From Taibaiella sp. (GTDB lineage: Bacteria > Bacteroidota > Bacteroidia > Chitinophagales > Chitinophagaceae), in the NCBI GenBank assembly GCA_019638495.1, contig JAHBTQ010000003.1, positions 372,001-436,000 of the forward strand: DNA of 64,000 bases, given 5' to 3'. Position numbers and translations under genes: made by a program. A model generated the notes under the pieces. The model had not been told where the DNA came from and did no database searches. It worked only from the letters and a program-made list of their open reading frames with translations. Below are positions 1 to 6,883 of this stretch, in pieces; the first letter of the stretch is position 1; the number at the start of each line of letters is the position of its first letter.

Positions 1-2
1 AG

Positions 3-476
3 AAGGCACTTGTTGCTCCGGTACATAATGTCTACAAAATGCCGCGCCTCACAAACTATTGCGGCAAATGGATAAAGCACTGCGGTTGGTATCCCGATTA
101 TCAGGTGCGCCTCTTTAACAGAACCAAAGGGCGCTGGCAGGAACTTAAGGTGCATGAATACTGGAAGCTGGCAGACGGGAATGGTGAAATGGGGTTGCTG
201 GCCGGAGATCTGCTACATTATAGTTTCACCAGCATAGAGCAGCACAAAAAGAAGATTGAGCGTTATACCGAATTGGCTGCTGAGGCTGCAATAGAAAAGG
301 GAAAGAAGGGTAGCCTGCTGAAGGTGATTTTTTCACCGGTCTGGCATTTTATCAGCGAATATTTCTTCCGCCTGGGTTTCCTTGATGGTTATTATGGATG
401 GGTCATATGTCGCCTTTCGGCATGGAGTGCCTATCTTAAGTATTATAAGATCCGGCGGCTGGCTACTCAAAAATAG
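3..476 (+). CDS. Glycosyltransferase family 2 (C-terminal part, cut by window start)
   Basis: The frame is open from the first complete codon and no start is visible, so this is the C-terminal part of a longer protein. The visible block PRLTNYCGKWIKHCGWYPD followed by YQVRLF and a basic stretch matches the region after the catalytic domain in GT-A glycosyltransferases of the WaaE/KdtX type, which add sugars to the LPS core or other envelope glycans. The end (FRLGFLDGYYGWVICRLSAWSAYLKY) is the amphipathic, membrane-associated tail usual in that family. The catalytic DXD region lies outside the window, so the substrate cannot be told. Family call is good, exact reaction unknown. Confidence 0.8.
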   Translation, partial: KALVAPVHNVYKMPRLTNYCGKWIKHCGWYPDYQVRLFNRTKGRWQELKVHEYWKLADGNGEMGLLAGDLLHYSFTSIEQHKKKIERYTELAAEAAIEKGKKGSLLKVIFSPVWHFISEYFFRLGFLDGYYGWVICRLSAWSAYLKYYKIRRLATQK

Positions 477-517
477 GGGAGGCCCACTTCAGGAGCCTCC
501 CGTTTACATTTCAATCA

Positions 518-901
518 TTATTTGTTTGAGTGCAGGCCCACAGTGTTGCCTTCAGTATCCATAAAGAAAGCCATATAGCCTATCTCAGGAGATATCTGCA
601 TTTTCGGCATCACCACTTTGCCACCGGCAGCATCCACTTTGTCCAGTACTATTCCCAGGTCCGGGTTGCCGTTCAGATAGATCTTTGAGCCATCTGCATT
701 CGGCTTGTACATATCGCCTTTTGCCAGTCCGCCTCCCACTTTGCCCGCCGCCGGGTCGTATGGGAAGAACGCCATTTGCATGCCCATCATCTCCATTTCC
801 TCCATGGTGATGTTGAAGATAGCTTCATAGAATTTTTTAGCCCGTGCCAGGTCTGCCACCGGTATCTCAAACCAGTTTAGTGCATTTGCATTGCTGTTCA
901 T
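518..901 (-). CDS. VOC family protein (glyoxalase/bleomycin-resistance-like)
   Basis: 127 residues. The start is placed at the ATG giving MNSNANALNWFEIPVADL; the frame continues upstream but those codons lack family similarity. The N-terminal WFEIPVADLARAKKFYEAIF is the typical first beta-alpha unit of a vicinal-oxygen-chelate module, and GYMAFFMDTEGNTVGLHS near the end is the closing strand with the metal-site Glu in DTEGN. One VOC domain, probably a dimer. Substrate is unknown; such short proteins are often annotated only as glyoxalase-like. It is convergent with the upstream glycosyltransferase gene. Confidence 0.85.
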   Translation of the reverse strand: MNSNANALNWFEIPVADLARAKKFYEAIFNITMEEMEMMGMQMAFFPYDPAAGKVGGGLAKGDMYKPNADGSKIYLNGNPDLGIVLDKVDAAGGKVVMPKMQISPEIGYMAFFMDTEGNTVGLHSNK

Positions 902-1044
902 AATTAGTTTGTTTTTAGGATTGTGTGTGAAATATGAATGTAGCAAACATATTAAAACGCGACGCTCGCTCACCCGGAAAATCACCCCTTTTATGAATAG
1001 TTAACTATCCCGTTACGAGCCATTATTCTTTGCAAAAGGATTGT

Positions 1045-1074
1045 TTTGTTTTTTCAGTTTTTCTCTTACCTTTG
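1045..1074 (+). promoter_or_regulatory. Bacteroidota-type promoter of tRNA-Leu
   Basis: TTTG at 1045-1048, an 18-bp spacer and TACCTTTG at 1067-1074. This fits the Bacteroidota -33/-7 consensus and lies 25 bp upstream of the mature tRNA 5' end. Confidence 0.7.
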
Positions 1075-1099
1075 CGCTCCCTGACACAAGTCCAGAAAT

Positions 1100-1183
1100 G
1101 CCCAGGTGGCGAAATTGGTAGACGCACTGTGTTCAGGTCGCAGCGCCTTCACGGGTGTGCTGGTTCGAATCCAGTCCTGGGCA
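1100..1183 (+). tRNA. tRNA-Leu (anticodon CAG)
   Basis: The acceptor stem GCCCAGG (1100-1106) pairs with CCTGGGC (1176-1182), with discriminator A. The D arm is GCG...CGC. The anticodon stem CTGTG/CGCAG encloses TTCAGGT, giving anticodon CAG (reads CUG). A long variable arm follows, as expected for a class II tRNA, then the T arm with loop TTCGAAT. The full CCA end is not encoded. Confidence 0.95.
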
Positions 1184-1184
1184 C

Positions 1185-1237
1185 AAAAAAGGGAAAGGGA
1201 GCGGTGAGCGAGAGCGAACCCTCCCTTTCCCTTTTTT
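1185..1237 (+). terminator. Long GA/CT-rich hairpin after tRNA-Leu
   Basis: A perfect 17-bp inverted repeat: A6-GGGAAAGGGAG at 1185-1201 pairs with CTCCCTTTCCC-T6 at 1221-1237, ending in a T run, so it can end tRNA transcription. A third arm at 1238-1263 (CTCGCTCCCGCTCCC...) can pair with 1191-1212 instead, giving an alternative, longer stem. Confidence 0.65.
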
Positions 1238-1284
1238 CCCTCGCTCCCGCTCCCTTTCCCGCTCAAAAGAAATATCTTCATATA

Positions 1285-1634
1285 ATGTTCCCGTACGAGA
1301 ATCTCGATGTTTACAAAAAGGCATACTCGGTAAACCAGATTGTGTACAGATTGTTGAAAGGCAATAAATCTATTCCCGGTTATGCAAGAGACCAATTAGG
1401 TAGAGCCAGTTTAAGCATAATGCTGAATATCGCTGAGGGCAGTGCTAAGTTCAGCATAATGACAGGAGAAATTTTTATGTTACTGCCAGGGGCTCGACAT
1501 TCGAGTGCGCAGCGCTGGTCTCTTTTCTCAAAGATGAAAATGAAATTACGAACGAGACATTTGAAGCACTAAGTTCTGAGTATGATTCTTTGTCCCGTAT
1601 GCTCTTCACAATGATCAAAAACCTGGAAGAATAG
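1285..1634 (+). pseudogene. Four-helix-bundle protein (S23/IVP family), frameshifted
   Basis: The ATG at 1285 starts MFPYENLDVYKKAY, then RDQLGRASLSIMLNIAEGS, the conserved core of the four-helix-bundle family first seen in 23S rRNA intervening sequences. After GSAKFS (about 1453) the frame is lost. In the next frame the expected sequence continues (HNDRRNFYVTARGSTFECA, then ALVSFLKDENE and SEYDSLSRMLFTMIKNLEE) and ends at the TAG at 1632-1634. Loss of a single base near 1454 explains it. All later residues are intact, so the lesion is recent, or a sequencing error. The gene lies directly downstream of tRNA-Leu. Confidence 0.8.
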
Positions 1635-1670
1635 CGCTCATTTTCCCTCTTCTCAAAAAAAGAACACTCA

Positions 1671-2198
1671 CTACGCTCCTCCCAGTTTCACTCTTTCAAT
1701 CGTTGTTATCACCCGGTTCTCATAATTAATGATATCCAGCACGCTGACGATCCCGGTGATCGGAGGCTCCGTGGCGTTCCAGTTATCCACTATGTCCTTT
1801 ATGTGGCGCAGATCCGGCGAGTAGGCTATGCTCATGTGCGGAATGTAGCCCACATCCAGCCGGTGGTGCCGCGCCAGCTTTCCGGAATATAATCTGTCAT
1901 GCAACTTCACCACGTCGCTATGCCCCTCGTCCGGCACCAGGAAGGCATCATAGTTGTTGCTGAACGAATCTTTGCATATCACGGCACACCTAATGCAGAA
2001 AGGGATAGCTGCAATGCCCTTTGATAGCTCCCTTATCTCCTCGATGAACTCGCTCACCTCCATATCCGGCACAGAGAACACAATGGTAAAGTGTGGCTCA
2101 ATAATGTTGTAAAGCCCGTTGTGCAGCCTACGCACAGCTTGTACCCGGTCATAGTCGGCAGGGGAAAGGGTGGGGTAGGCTACCACATGTAAGTTCAT
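1671..2198 (-). CDS. 2H phosphoesterase / 2'-5' RNA ligase (LigT-like) family protein
   Basis: 175 residues. Two H-x-T/S motifs define the 2H fold: HFT in IIEPHFTIVF (about residue 36) and HMS in YIPHMSIAY (about residue 125). The spacing is normal for LigT-like cyclic phosphodiesterases and RNA 2'-5' ligases. A conserved Phe-rich beta core (FTIVFSVPDM) and a terminal strand (VSVLDIINYENR) are also visible. The substrate (RNA 2',3'-cyclic phosphate, ADP-ribose 1,2-cyclic phosphate or other) cannot be assigned. Single gene. Confidence 0.8.
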   Translation of the reverse strand: MNLHVVAYPTLSPADYDRVQAVRRLHNGLYNIIEPHFTIVFSVPDMEVSEFIEEIRELSKGIAAIPFCIRCAVICKDSFSNNYDAFLVPDEGHSDVVKLHDRLYSGKLARHHRLDVGYIPHMSIAYSPDLRHIKDIVDNWNATEPPITGIVSVLDIINYENRVITTIERVKLGGA

Positions 2199-2302
2199 AA
2201 GTCTAAAGTAAGAAAAGGTAACAGTTTATCCGACGCCATAGTAGGTTCAATTGCCTTTCATATATTACTTTCGCGGCCTAATACATTTACTATCAACATC
2301 CA

Positions 2303-2878
2303 ATGAAAAGTATTTCCTACCTGCTTTGCGCACTCCTGTGCTGCGCCTTCGGTATTGCTCATGCCCAGGTTGTCACTAAGGGCTCGCACCATATTTATCT
2401 GGGCTATGTGCCTGCCAGTTCGGTCAAACTGGCAAACTCAAACTACATTGCCGGACCATTAGTAGCCGGATACCGATATGCGCTCGGCCGTCGTATCACG
2501 CTGGGCGCAGAGGTAGGATATGCCTTTGGCGATCGCCAGCGACGCACCTATACCTTTAACCAGCCAAACAATGTGACTGCTGTATTTGATGACGGTCAGA
2601 AATATAAAATACTTACTACTGGTGTCAGGGCCGATTTCCACTACATAAACAGGAGCAGGCTGGATGTCTATTCCGGTTTGAGCATTGACGGAAACTGGGT
2701 GCGCCAGGTTTTCGATGTTCATTCGGCTTACAATCATGACTACGGCGTGTTTTCACTCGGTGTGTGTGTAGCAGGCTTCAGATACATGTTCCATCCCAAA
2801 CTTGGCGTTTACGGCGAATTAACGATGAGAGAAATGGGCAATGGGGTATTGGGGGTAAGCGCAAAGCTGGGCAAGTAG
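2303..2878 (+). CDS. Outer-membrane beta-barrel-like secreted protein
   Basis: 191 residues with a clear signal peptide (hydrophobic YLLCALLCCAFGIAHA, cleavage before Q22). The mature part alternates hydrophobic and polar residues in short strands (VAGYRYALGRRITLGAEVGYAF; FRYMFHPKLGVYGELTMR) as in small 8-10 stranded porin-like barrels of Bacteroidota. No enzymatic motif is seen. A weak -7 element (TACTTTCG) lies about 30 bp upstream. Probably an outer-membrane protein of unknown role. Confidence 0.65.
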   Translation: MKSISYLLCALLCCAFGIAHAQVVTKGSHHIYLGYVPASSVKLANSNYIAGPLVAGYRYALGRRITLGAEVGYAFGDRQRRTYTFNQPNNVTAVFDDGQKYKILTTGVRADFHYINRSRLDVYSGLSIDGNWVRQVFDVHSAYNHDYGVFSLGVCVAGFRYMFHPKLGVYGELTMREMGNGVLGVSAKLGK

Positions 2879-2954
2879 AGCATTAACCCTTTTCTTTTTC
2901 TATGCTGGCTACCTCTGTGCCTGATATTTTTGTTTTGTGACATGCAGAACGGAT

Positions 2955-2988
2955 AAATGCCCGACCGATAATAATTGGTCGGGCATTT
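2955..2988. terminator. Bidirectional hairpin terminator
   Basis: AAATGCCCGACC (2955-2966) pairs perfectly over 12 bp with GGTCGGGCATTT (2977-2988), between convergent genes, with T-rich sequence (CAGTTTTAT) following on the plus strand. Confidence 0.8.
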
Positions 2989-3008
2989 CAGTTTTATCGT
3001 AACATACA

Positions 3009-4031
3009 TTACAGCGATACCATACCGCCGAGGGTGTATACAAACCGTACGAAGTCGGGATTGAGGTTGCTGTCGCTCTTGTTGAGAACGTATTTCATGT
3101 TACAGAAGATAAAAGCTTTATCTACCTGAACTACCGCTTGCATACCGATATTGTGGAATGTGGGATGCGAATTGGTAGCGCCAACCATGGCAGTGTAGTC
3201 TGTCCAGTACTTAGAGTCTACGTTTATGATGTTGTAATACGGGAACAACTGAAAGCCTGAGACGATGCCGAGTCCCGGAAGTGTGAAGGACTTTGCAAAT
3301 TTTGCGCCGATCAAAAAGCTCTCCGAGCGGAACATTTGTGAATTGCTCGTGTCTGCATACCTGTTCAGCGAGCCTTCAAACGTAGGCTCTATGCTCCAGT
3401 CGTCTTTCAGAAATTGCCAGAAATAGCCCAGAACAAAGTCTCGCCTGCTCAGCTCCGGAAACAGGAAAGAGCGCTGAATTGAGTTGGTATCAGATGATGA
3501 CGCAGTTTTCGCATTGAACATGATGTAGAGGTAGTGAGGGTCTATCCAATTCTTAGCCCTGCCGCTCGTTACCCGTCTGAATTCTGACAGCCTGAATTGT
3601 AGCCCGAATGATAAGTTGCCTGTCGATTGCTTTACATCTTCTATCTTGCTTATGCCGCCCGTAGCCAGCACCTTTACCGGTACTATTTTATTGAAGGTAT
3701 CCACTAGTGCTTGCGTGGCTGAGTCTTCTGCCGTCATCATTAAGTCTTCATATACCAGATCTGTCATTGCCGCGTGCAGCGAGTCCTGGTTTGTGAACTT
3801 CGAATAATAGGCCCTCTTAGCGTCGATCATCTCGTTAGCCTTTGTGGTAGCCAGGAAGCGCATATTCGATGCTGCTTCCTCTTTTTCTGCCCTTGTACGT
3901 GTAGGTGCATGTTTTAGGGGTTTCAGGCTGAATGTCTTGTCGCCGGGGCGGTGTATGCTCATAAGCCCCTGGCCCTTAGAAACATTAGAGAGGCATAGTC
4001 CCACCATACATAGTGTAAAAATTCTTTTCAT
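3009..4031 (-). CDS. Secreted/outer-membrane protein of unknown function
   Basis: 340 residues. The N-terminus MKRIFTLCMVGLCLSNVSKG is a signal peptide. Residues 40-110 are a charged helical region rich in Lys, Glu and Ala. From about residue 135 the pattern turns to amphipathic strands (LSFGLQFRLSEFRR, SFLIGAKFAKSFTLPGLG, IGMQAVVQVDKAFIFCNMKY, FVRFVYTLGGMVSL) ending in an aromatic/hydrophobic tail typical of outer-membrane barrels. The family is not recognised; helical N-domain plus C-terminal barrel is the best description. Confidence 0.6.
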   Translation of the reverse strand: MKRIFTLCMVGLCLSNVSKGQGLMSIHRPGDKTFSLKPLKHAPTRTRAEKEEAASNMRFLATTKANEMIDAKRAYYSKFTNQDSLHAAMTDLVYEDLMMTAEDSATQALVDTFNKIVPVKVLATGGISKIEDVKQSTGNLSFGLQFRLSEFRRVTSGRAKNWIDPHYLYIMFNAKTASSSDTNSIQRSFLFPELSRRDFVLGYFWQFLKDDWSIEPTFEGSLNRYADTSNSQMFRSESFLIGAKFAKSFTLPGLGIVSGFQLFPYYNIINVDSKYWTDYTAMVGATNSHPTFHNIGMQAVVQVDKAFIFCNMKYVLNKSDSNLNPDFVRFVYTLGGMVSL

Positions 4032-4155
4032 TTTGTCTGTTTGTTATTGTGAAGAATAGATTTGCCGGCAATGTACCTCAGTTACAGACAATAAAAAACA
4101 GTGTTTTTCTGGTATTTGTTGAAGAAGCGATCGGTTGCCATGCGAACAAGTCACC

Positions 4156-4280
4156 TGTCAGCCCGGGCCTGAGTTTATCCTAAGTTTGCCGAAGGGTAGA
4201 AGGCGCGATAAGGGGTGCGCATTAGCATAATCAAGGCTACCCAACTTCCGTTTTGCTTCCGCCACGGCGGACACGTCCGA
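4156..4280 (+). repeat. Dispersed intergenic repeat, family A, copy 1
   Basis: The block beginning TGTCAGCC..GGCCTGAG, then GAAGGGTAGAAGGCGCGAT, shares most bases with 5002-5110, and its head is found in reverse at 10695-10740. No coding signal; the rest of 4032-4302 shows nothing else. Confidence 0.6.
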
Positions 4281-4302
4281 CTTTTGCCAATGAAAGTAAA
4301 CC

Positions 4303-4839
4303 TTACAATTGCGGCGTAATTTGAAGGCGGCTTATGTCAAACCCTTGTCGCTTCACACGTTCCACTATCTTGTTGTAGGTAGCCTGTTCCATTTTGGGCG
4401 TGCGGCACAGTATCCATAAGTAGTCCCTGTTGGGATGGCCTACAACGGCATAGCCATAATCGTCAGCCAGGTCTATTATCCAGTACTTGCCACGGAATGG
4501 CCAGAAGAACTGCACCTTTAGCTTTGCATTACCGGTATTGGGCTCCACAAAGGCCTTGCCTTTTATATAGGACTCCTTGCCGCGCAAACTGCCTTTATTA
4601 CACCTGTTTTCTACTATAATGTAGCCCTTCTCTGTAGCCGTATATTCTGCAGTGGTGCAATGGCAGCCTTTTTGAAACCTTTGAGGGAAGGAGGCAATCT
4701 CATACCACTTACCGGCATACCGGCTGATGTCTACGTGCTGAACGGTTTGTAGTGTTTGCGATCGCATAGAACAGGATATAAACAGCGTTGCCAATGCTAT
4801 GGACAATGAGATAAGCATATGTGCCTTTGCAATGTGCAT
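4303..4839 (-). CDS. blc: Lipocalin family protein (Blc-like)
   Basis: 178 residues. A hydrophobic leader ends in LFISC, close to a lipobox, so it is probably an outer-membrane lipoprotein. The lipocalin signature is clear: YAGKWYEIASFPQRFQKGC (structurally conserved region 1, GxW), then AEYTA, and the closing YLWILCRTPKM with the SCR3 Arg. FWPFRGKYWIIDLADDYGYAVVGHPNRDYLWIL is the typical bacterial Blc core. Blc proteins bind lysophospholipids or other hydrophobic ligands at the cell envelope. Single gene with no operon partner. Confidence 0.9.
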   Translation of the reverse strand: MHIAKAHMLISLSIALATLFISCSMRSQTLQTVQHVDISRYAGKWYEIASFPQRFQKGCHCTTAEYTATEKGYIIVENRCNKGSLRGKESYIKGKAFVEPNTGNAKLKVQFFWPFRGKYWIIDLADDYGYAVVGHPNRDYLWILCRTPKMEQATYNKIVERVKRQGFDISRLQITPQL

Positions 4840-5001
4840 GTCAGCGGTACGAGATACTAAGGTAAGCCAATTGAAGGGCTTTATGGGTGATTGGTGTCAG
4901 TTGTGGGGGCGTGAAGGGGCGGTATTATCCACAGACATTTCGCGTCGCGGCTGCGCTCCGGGCTATGCGCTTGCTCAATGTGACAAACCCACAATTTCTC
5001 A

Positions 5002-5110
5002 TGTCAGCCTGAACCTGAGTTAATCCTGAGCTTGTCGAAGGGTCGAAGGCGCGATGAGGGTTGTGCCCAAGCCTAATCATGGTTTCCGACTTCCGAAACA
5101 CTTCCGACTT
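5002..5110 (+). repeat. Dispersed intergenic repeat, family A, copy 2
   Basis: Starts TGTCAGCCTGAACCTGAG, then AGCTTGTCGAAGGGTCGAAG and GCGCGATGAGGGTT, matching 4156-4280 in the same orientation. Lies in the 757-bp gene-free stretch 4840-5596. Confidence 0.65.
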
Positions 5111-5236
5111 TTTCCGACCGGAAATACAAACCAGAAGTGGCTGAAATGCCCTACCGGTAAGTCTCTTGCTCGAATACTTCAGGTTTGCTTCCGACTGGAA
5201 GTGCTTCTGTGCTCATTCTCTCTTCCGCCTAATCGA

Positions 5237-5385
5237 AGCCCGTCATTTCGAACTGTTGCCGCCTGGCGAATGCCACGGACACGGTGAGAAATCTCCTGAG
5301 CATATGCGCGGAGCTGGTGCCTTGATGTGGCCCACTGCAAGCGCTAGGGAGATTACTCCTTTCGCTTGCTGCGCTGCGCGACGTC
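5237..5385. repeat. Imperfect inverted repeat (GAGAAATCTCC type)
   Basis: The left arm CGTCATTTCGAAC ... GAGAAATCTCCTGAG and the right arm GGGAGATTACTCCTTTCGC ... GACGTCGAAACGACG are reverse-related and enclose about 60 bp. It resembles the GTCATTTCGA/GAAATCTC dispersed repeats common in Bacteroidota. The rest of 4840-5596 holds no convincing gene. Confidence 0.5.
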
Positions 5386-5596
5386 GAAACGACGATTACT
5401 ATTTGCCTTTCACTCTGCCAAACCGCATGTCCAAATGTTCCCGCAAACATTGTGCCGGGAGTAGTGGAAACCGCCGTTGTGGCAGTGGGAGTTATGCACA
5501 ATTTTTGTGGGCGGTTGCGACCGGTAAAGCGTCTGTGTTTGCTAATTCTGTTCAAAGTTTAGATTAGTGTTTTATTTTTATCTTACTAATAGCCTT

Positions 5597-6235
5597 ATGA
5601 GATATATAGTCTGTTTTTCTTTTTTCTTTTTTGTGAGTGCAGTCCACGCCCATGGCCAGCTTACTGATAGTCTCAGGCGCGAGCTCCAAAAGAAAAGCAA
5701 ATCGTTTCAGACGGCGGGGAAGTTAGATTTCATTTTTGCAGAGGCTTTGCTGGATGGTCTCGTTCATCTTGGTGAGGAGTGCAGAGTAGAAATCAACAAA
5801 GGGTTGATACGGATAAATGGGAAAGAACTACCACCTCGCCTAAGGCAGAAGTATGAGGGCATGTTATATAGCCTTTGCGAGTCTGCCCCAGAGCGAATAA
5901 AGAATAGCAGCTATTCATTTTCTCAGATGAAAGCCGGAGGCGTGTTTAGCACTAAGCCAGAGAGCAGCATGTTAGGGGTTTGTGCGCCCATTGAAGTCCC
6001 AGGGGCAAAGGTGTGGCGTCCGGTGGTGGAACGCCTGGCCGCCAATAATGTGCTTGATACCTGCAAATCCTATAGGCTTGATTATCGCTCTGATGGACTA
6101 TGGGTAAACGGAAGGAAACTTCAAGGTAGGGTAGCTGCAACTTGTATTCGCTTGCTCAAGGATAATGGGAATAAATTGAATTCACCGAACGACCGTTTAT
6201 CTTACAGCCAAGACAAGGAAGGTGGTTGCAAGTGA
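5597..6235 (+). CDS. Secreted protein with two internal GLxxNGxxL repeats
   Basis: 212 residues from the ATG at 5597; the frame extends to a GTG at 5567, but MRYIVCFSFFFFVSAVHAHG is the better signal peptide. The mature part has two similar units: GLIRINGKELPPRLRQKYEGML (about residues 75-96) and GLWVNGRKLQGRVAATCIRLL (about 170-190), each preceded by a short strand (CRVEINK, YRLDYRS). This suggests an internal duplication of a small domain. Four Cys in the mature part may form disulfides. The family is not recognised. Confidence 0.6.
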   Translation: MRYIVCFSFFFFVSAVHAHGQLTDSLRRELQKKSKSFQTAGKLDFIFAEALLDGLVHLGEECRVEINKGLIRINGKELPPRLRQKYEGMLYSLCESAPERIKNSSYSFSQMKAGGVFSTKPESSMLGVCAPIEVPGAKVWRPVVERLAANNVLDTCKSYRLDYRSDGLWVNGRKLQGRVAATCIRLLKDNGNKLNSPNDRLSYSQDKEGGCK

Positions 6236-6302
6236 GTTGCGATGCGCCTTGGTTGTAAACGGTGGAATACGTCTTTCGGTAAGGGCGGTAATTTGTTTTT
6301 TG

Positions 6303-6349
6303 CCAATCGAGAGATTGGCTACCGTAACGACGTAGTCGGGGAGACTACG
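6303..6349. other. Two tandem stem-loops between convergent genes
   Basis: GCCAATC-GAGA-GATTGGC (6302-6319, GNRA tetraloop) followed by CGTAGTC-GGGGA-GACTACG (6331-6349). Both 7-bp stems are perfect. They may act as terminators, although no long T run follows. Confidence 0.45.
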
Positions 6350-6378
6350 CCGAACTGGTGATAAAAATGCTGCTTGTT

Positions 6379-6717
6379 TTATTCCGGCACAACGATAAAA
6401 TTATCGCTGTTCTCTTCTCGTTCAAGGGTTACACCAATTGGATAGCCCAAATAGGGAATGATTGCAGGATCATAATTAGCTATGGTATTGACATTGTATT
6501 TGCAAGAATTTTTGTGATTATCGGCATACTCTTGATCTTCGTCGCCGGCAAAGAAGCGCCAGCCACTGTCTATTTCGCTGTCGGGTTCTTCCCTATACAT
6601 ATAGCCAACCGGTAGTCCGTCTACTGTTATTCTATCGGTAGCAATGCAGCCGCCCATCGACTCTATCAGTTGTCGTATTTCTTCCGTTTTAAGCTTGAAG
6701 TTTTTCTTTCCGGGCAT
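6379..6717 (-). CDS. DUF2185 domain protein (Imm33-like immunity family)
   Basis: 112 residues. The segment VGYMYREEPDSEIDSGWRFF, then AGDEDQEYADN and NVNTIANYDPAIIPYL, is characteristic of DUF2185, a family also placed among polymorphic-toxin immunity proteins (Imm33). No signal peptide or membrane segment, so it is cytosolic. It lies at the edge of the AT-rich island, but no toxin gene is adjacent. Immunity is therefore only a family-level suggestion. Confidence 0.75.
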   Translation of the reverse strand: MPGKKNFKLKTEEIRQLIESMGGCIATDRITVDGLPVGYMYREEPDSEIDSGWRFFAGDEDQEYADNHKNSCKYNVNTIANYDPAIIPYLGYPIGVTLEREENSDNFIVVPE

Positions 6718-6883
6718 ACTGCAAATTAGAAAATTGCGGTGGCGTATTTATTCCCTTTTGGTGCATTAGGCTACATCAAGATGAAGACGGTTACAGTTCC
6801 GATAGTTATCGGAAGGGTTTTATTTTGCGTTTTGGTTCACCCTTGTGGGAATAACCCTAACAGAGGGGTTTCTAGGGAATTGT

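Noticed and set aside
1030..1572. 180-aa frame running through tRNA-Leu into the four-helix-bundle gene
   Set aside because: The first 85 codons lie in the promoter, tRNA and hairpin; only the part from 1285 is protein-like.
5054..5567. Three overlapping frames in the intergenic repeats
   Set aside because: Cys/Arg/Pro-rich translations of repeat DNA, no starts or motifs.
4840..5596. Hidden RNA gene in the long gene-free stretch
   Set aside because: Only repeat arms found; no tRNA-like or SRP-like pattern and no promoter in the right place.
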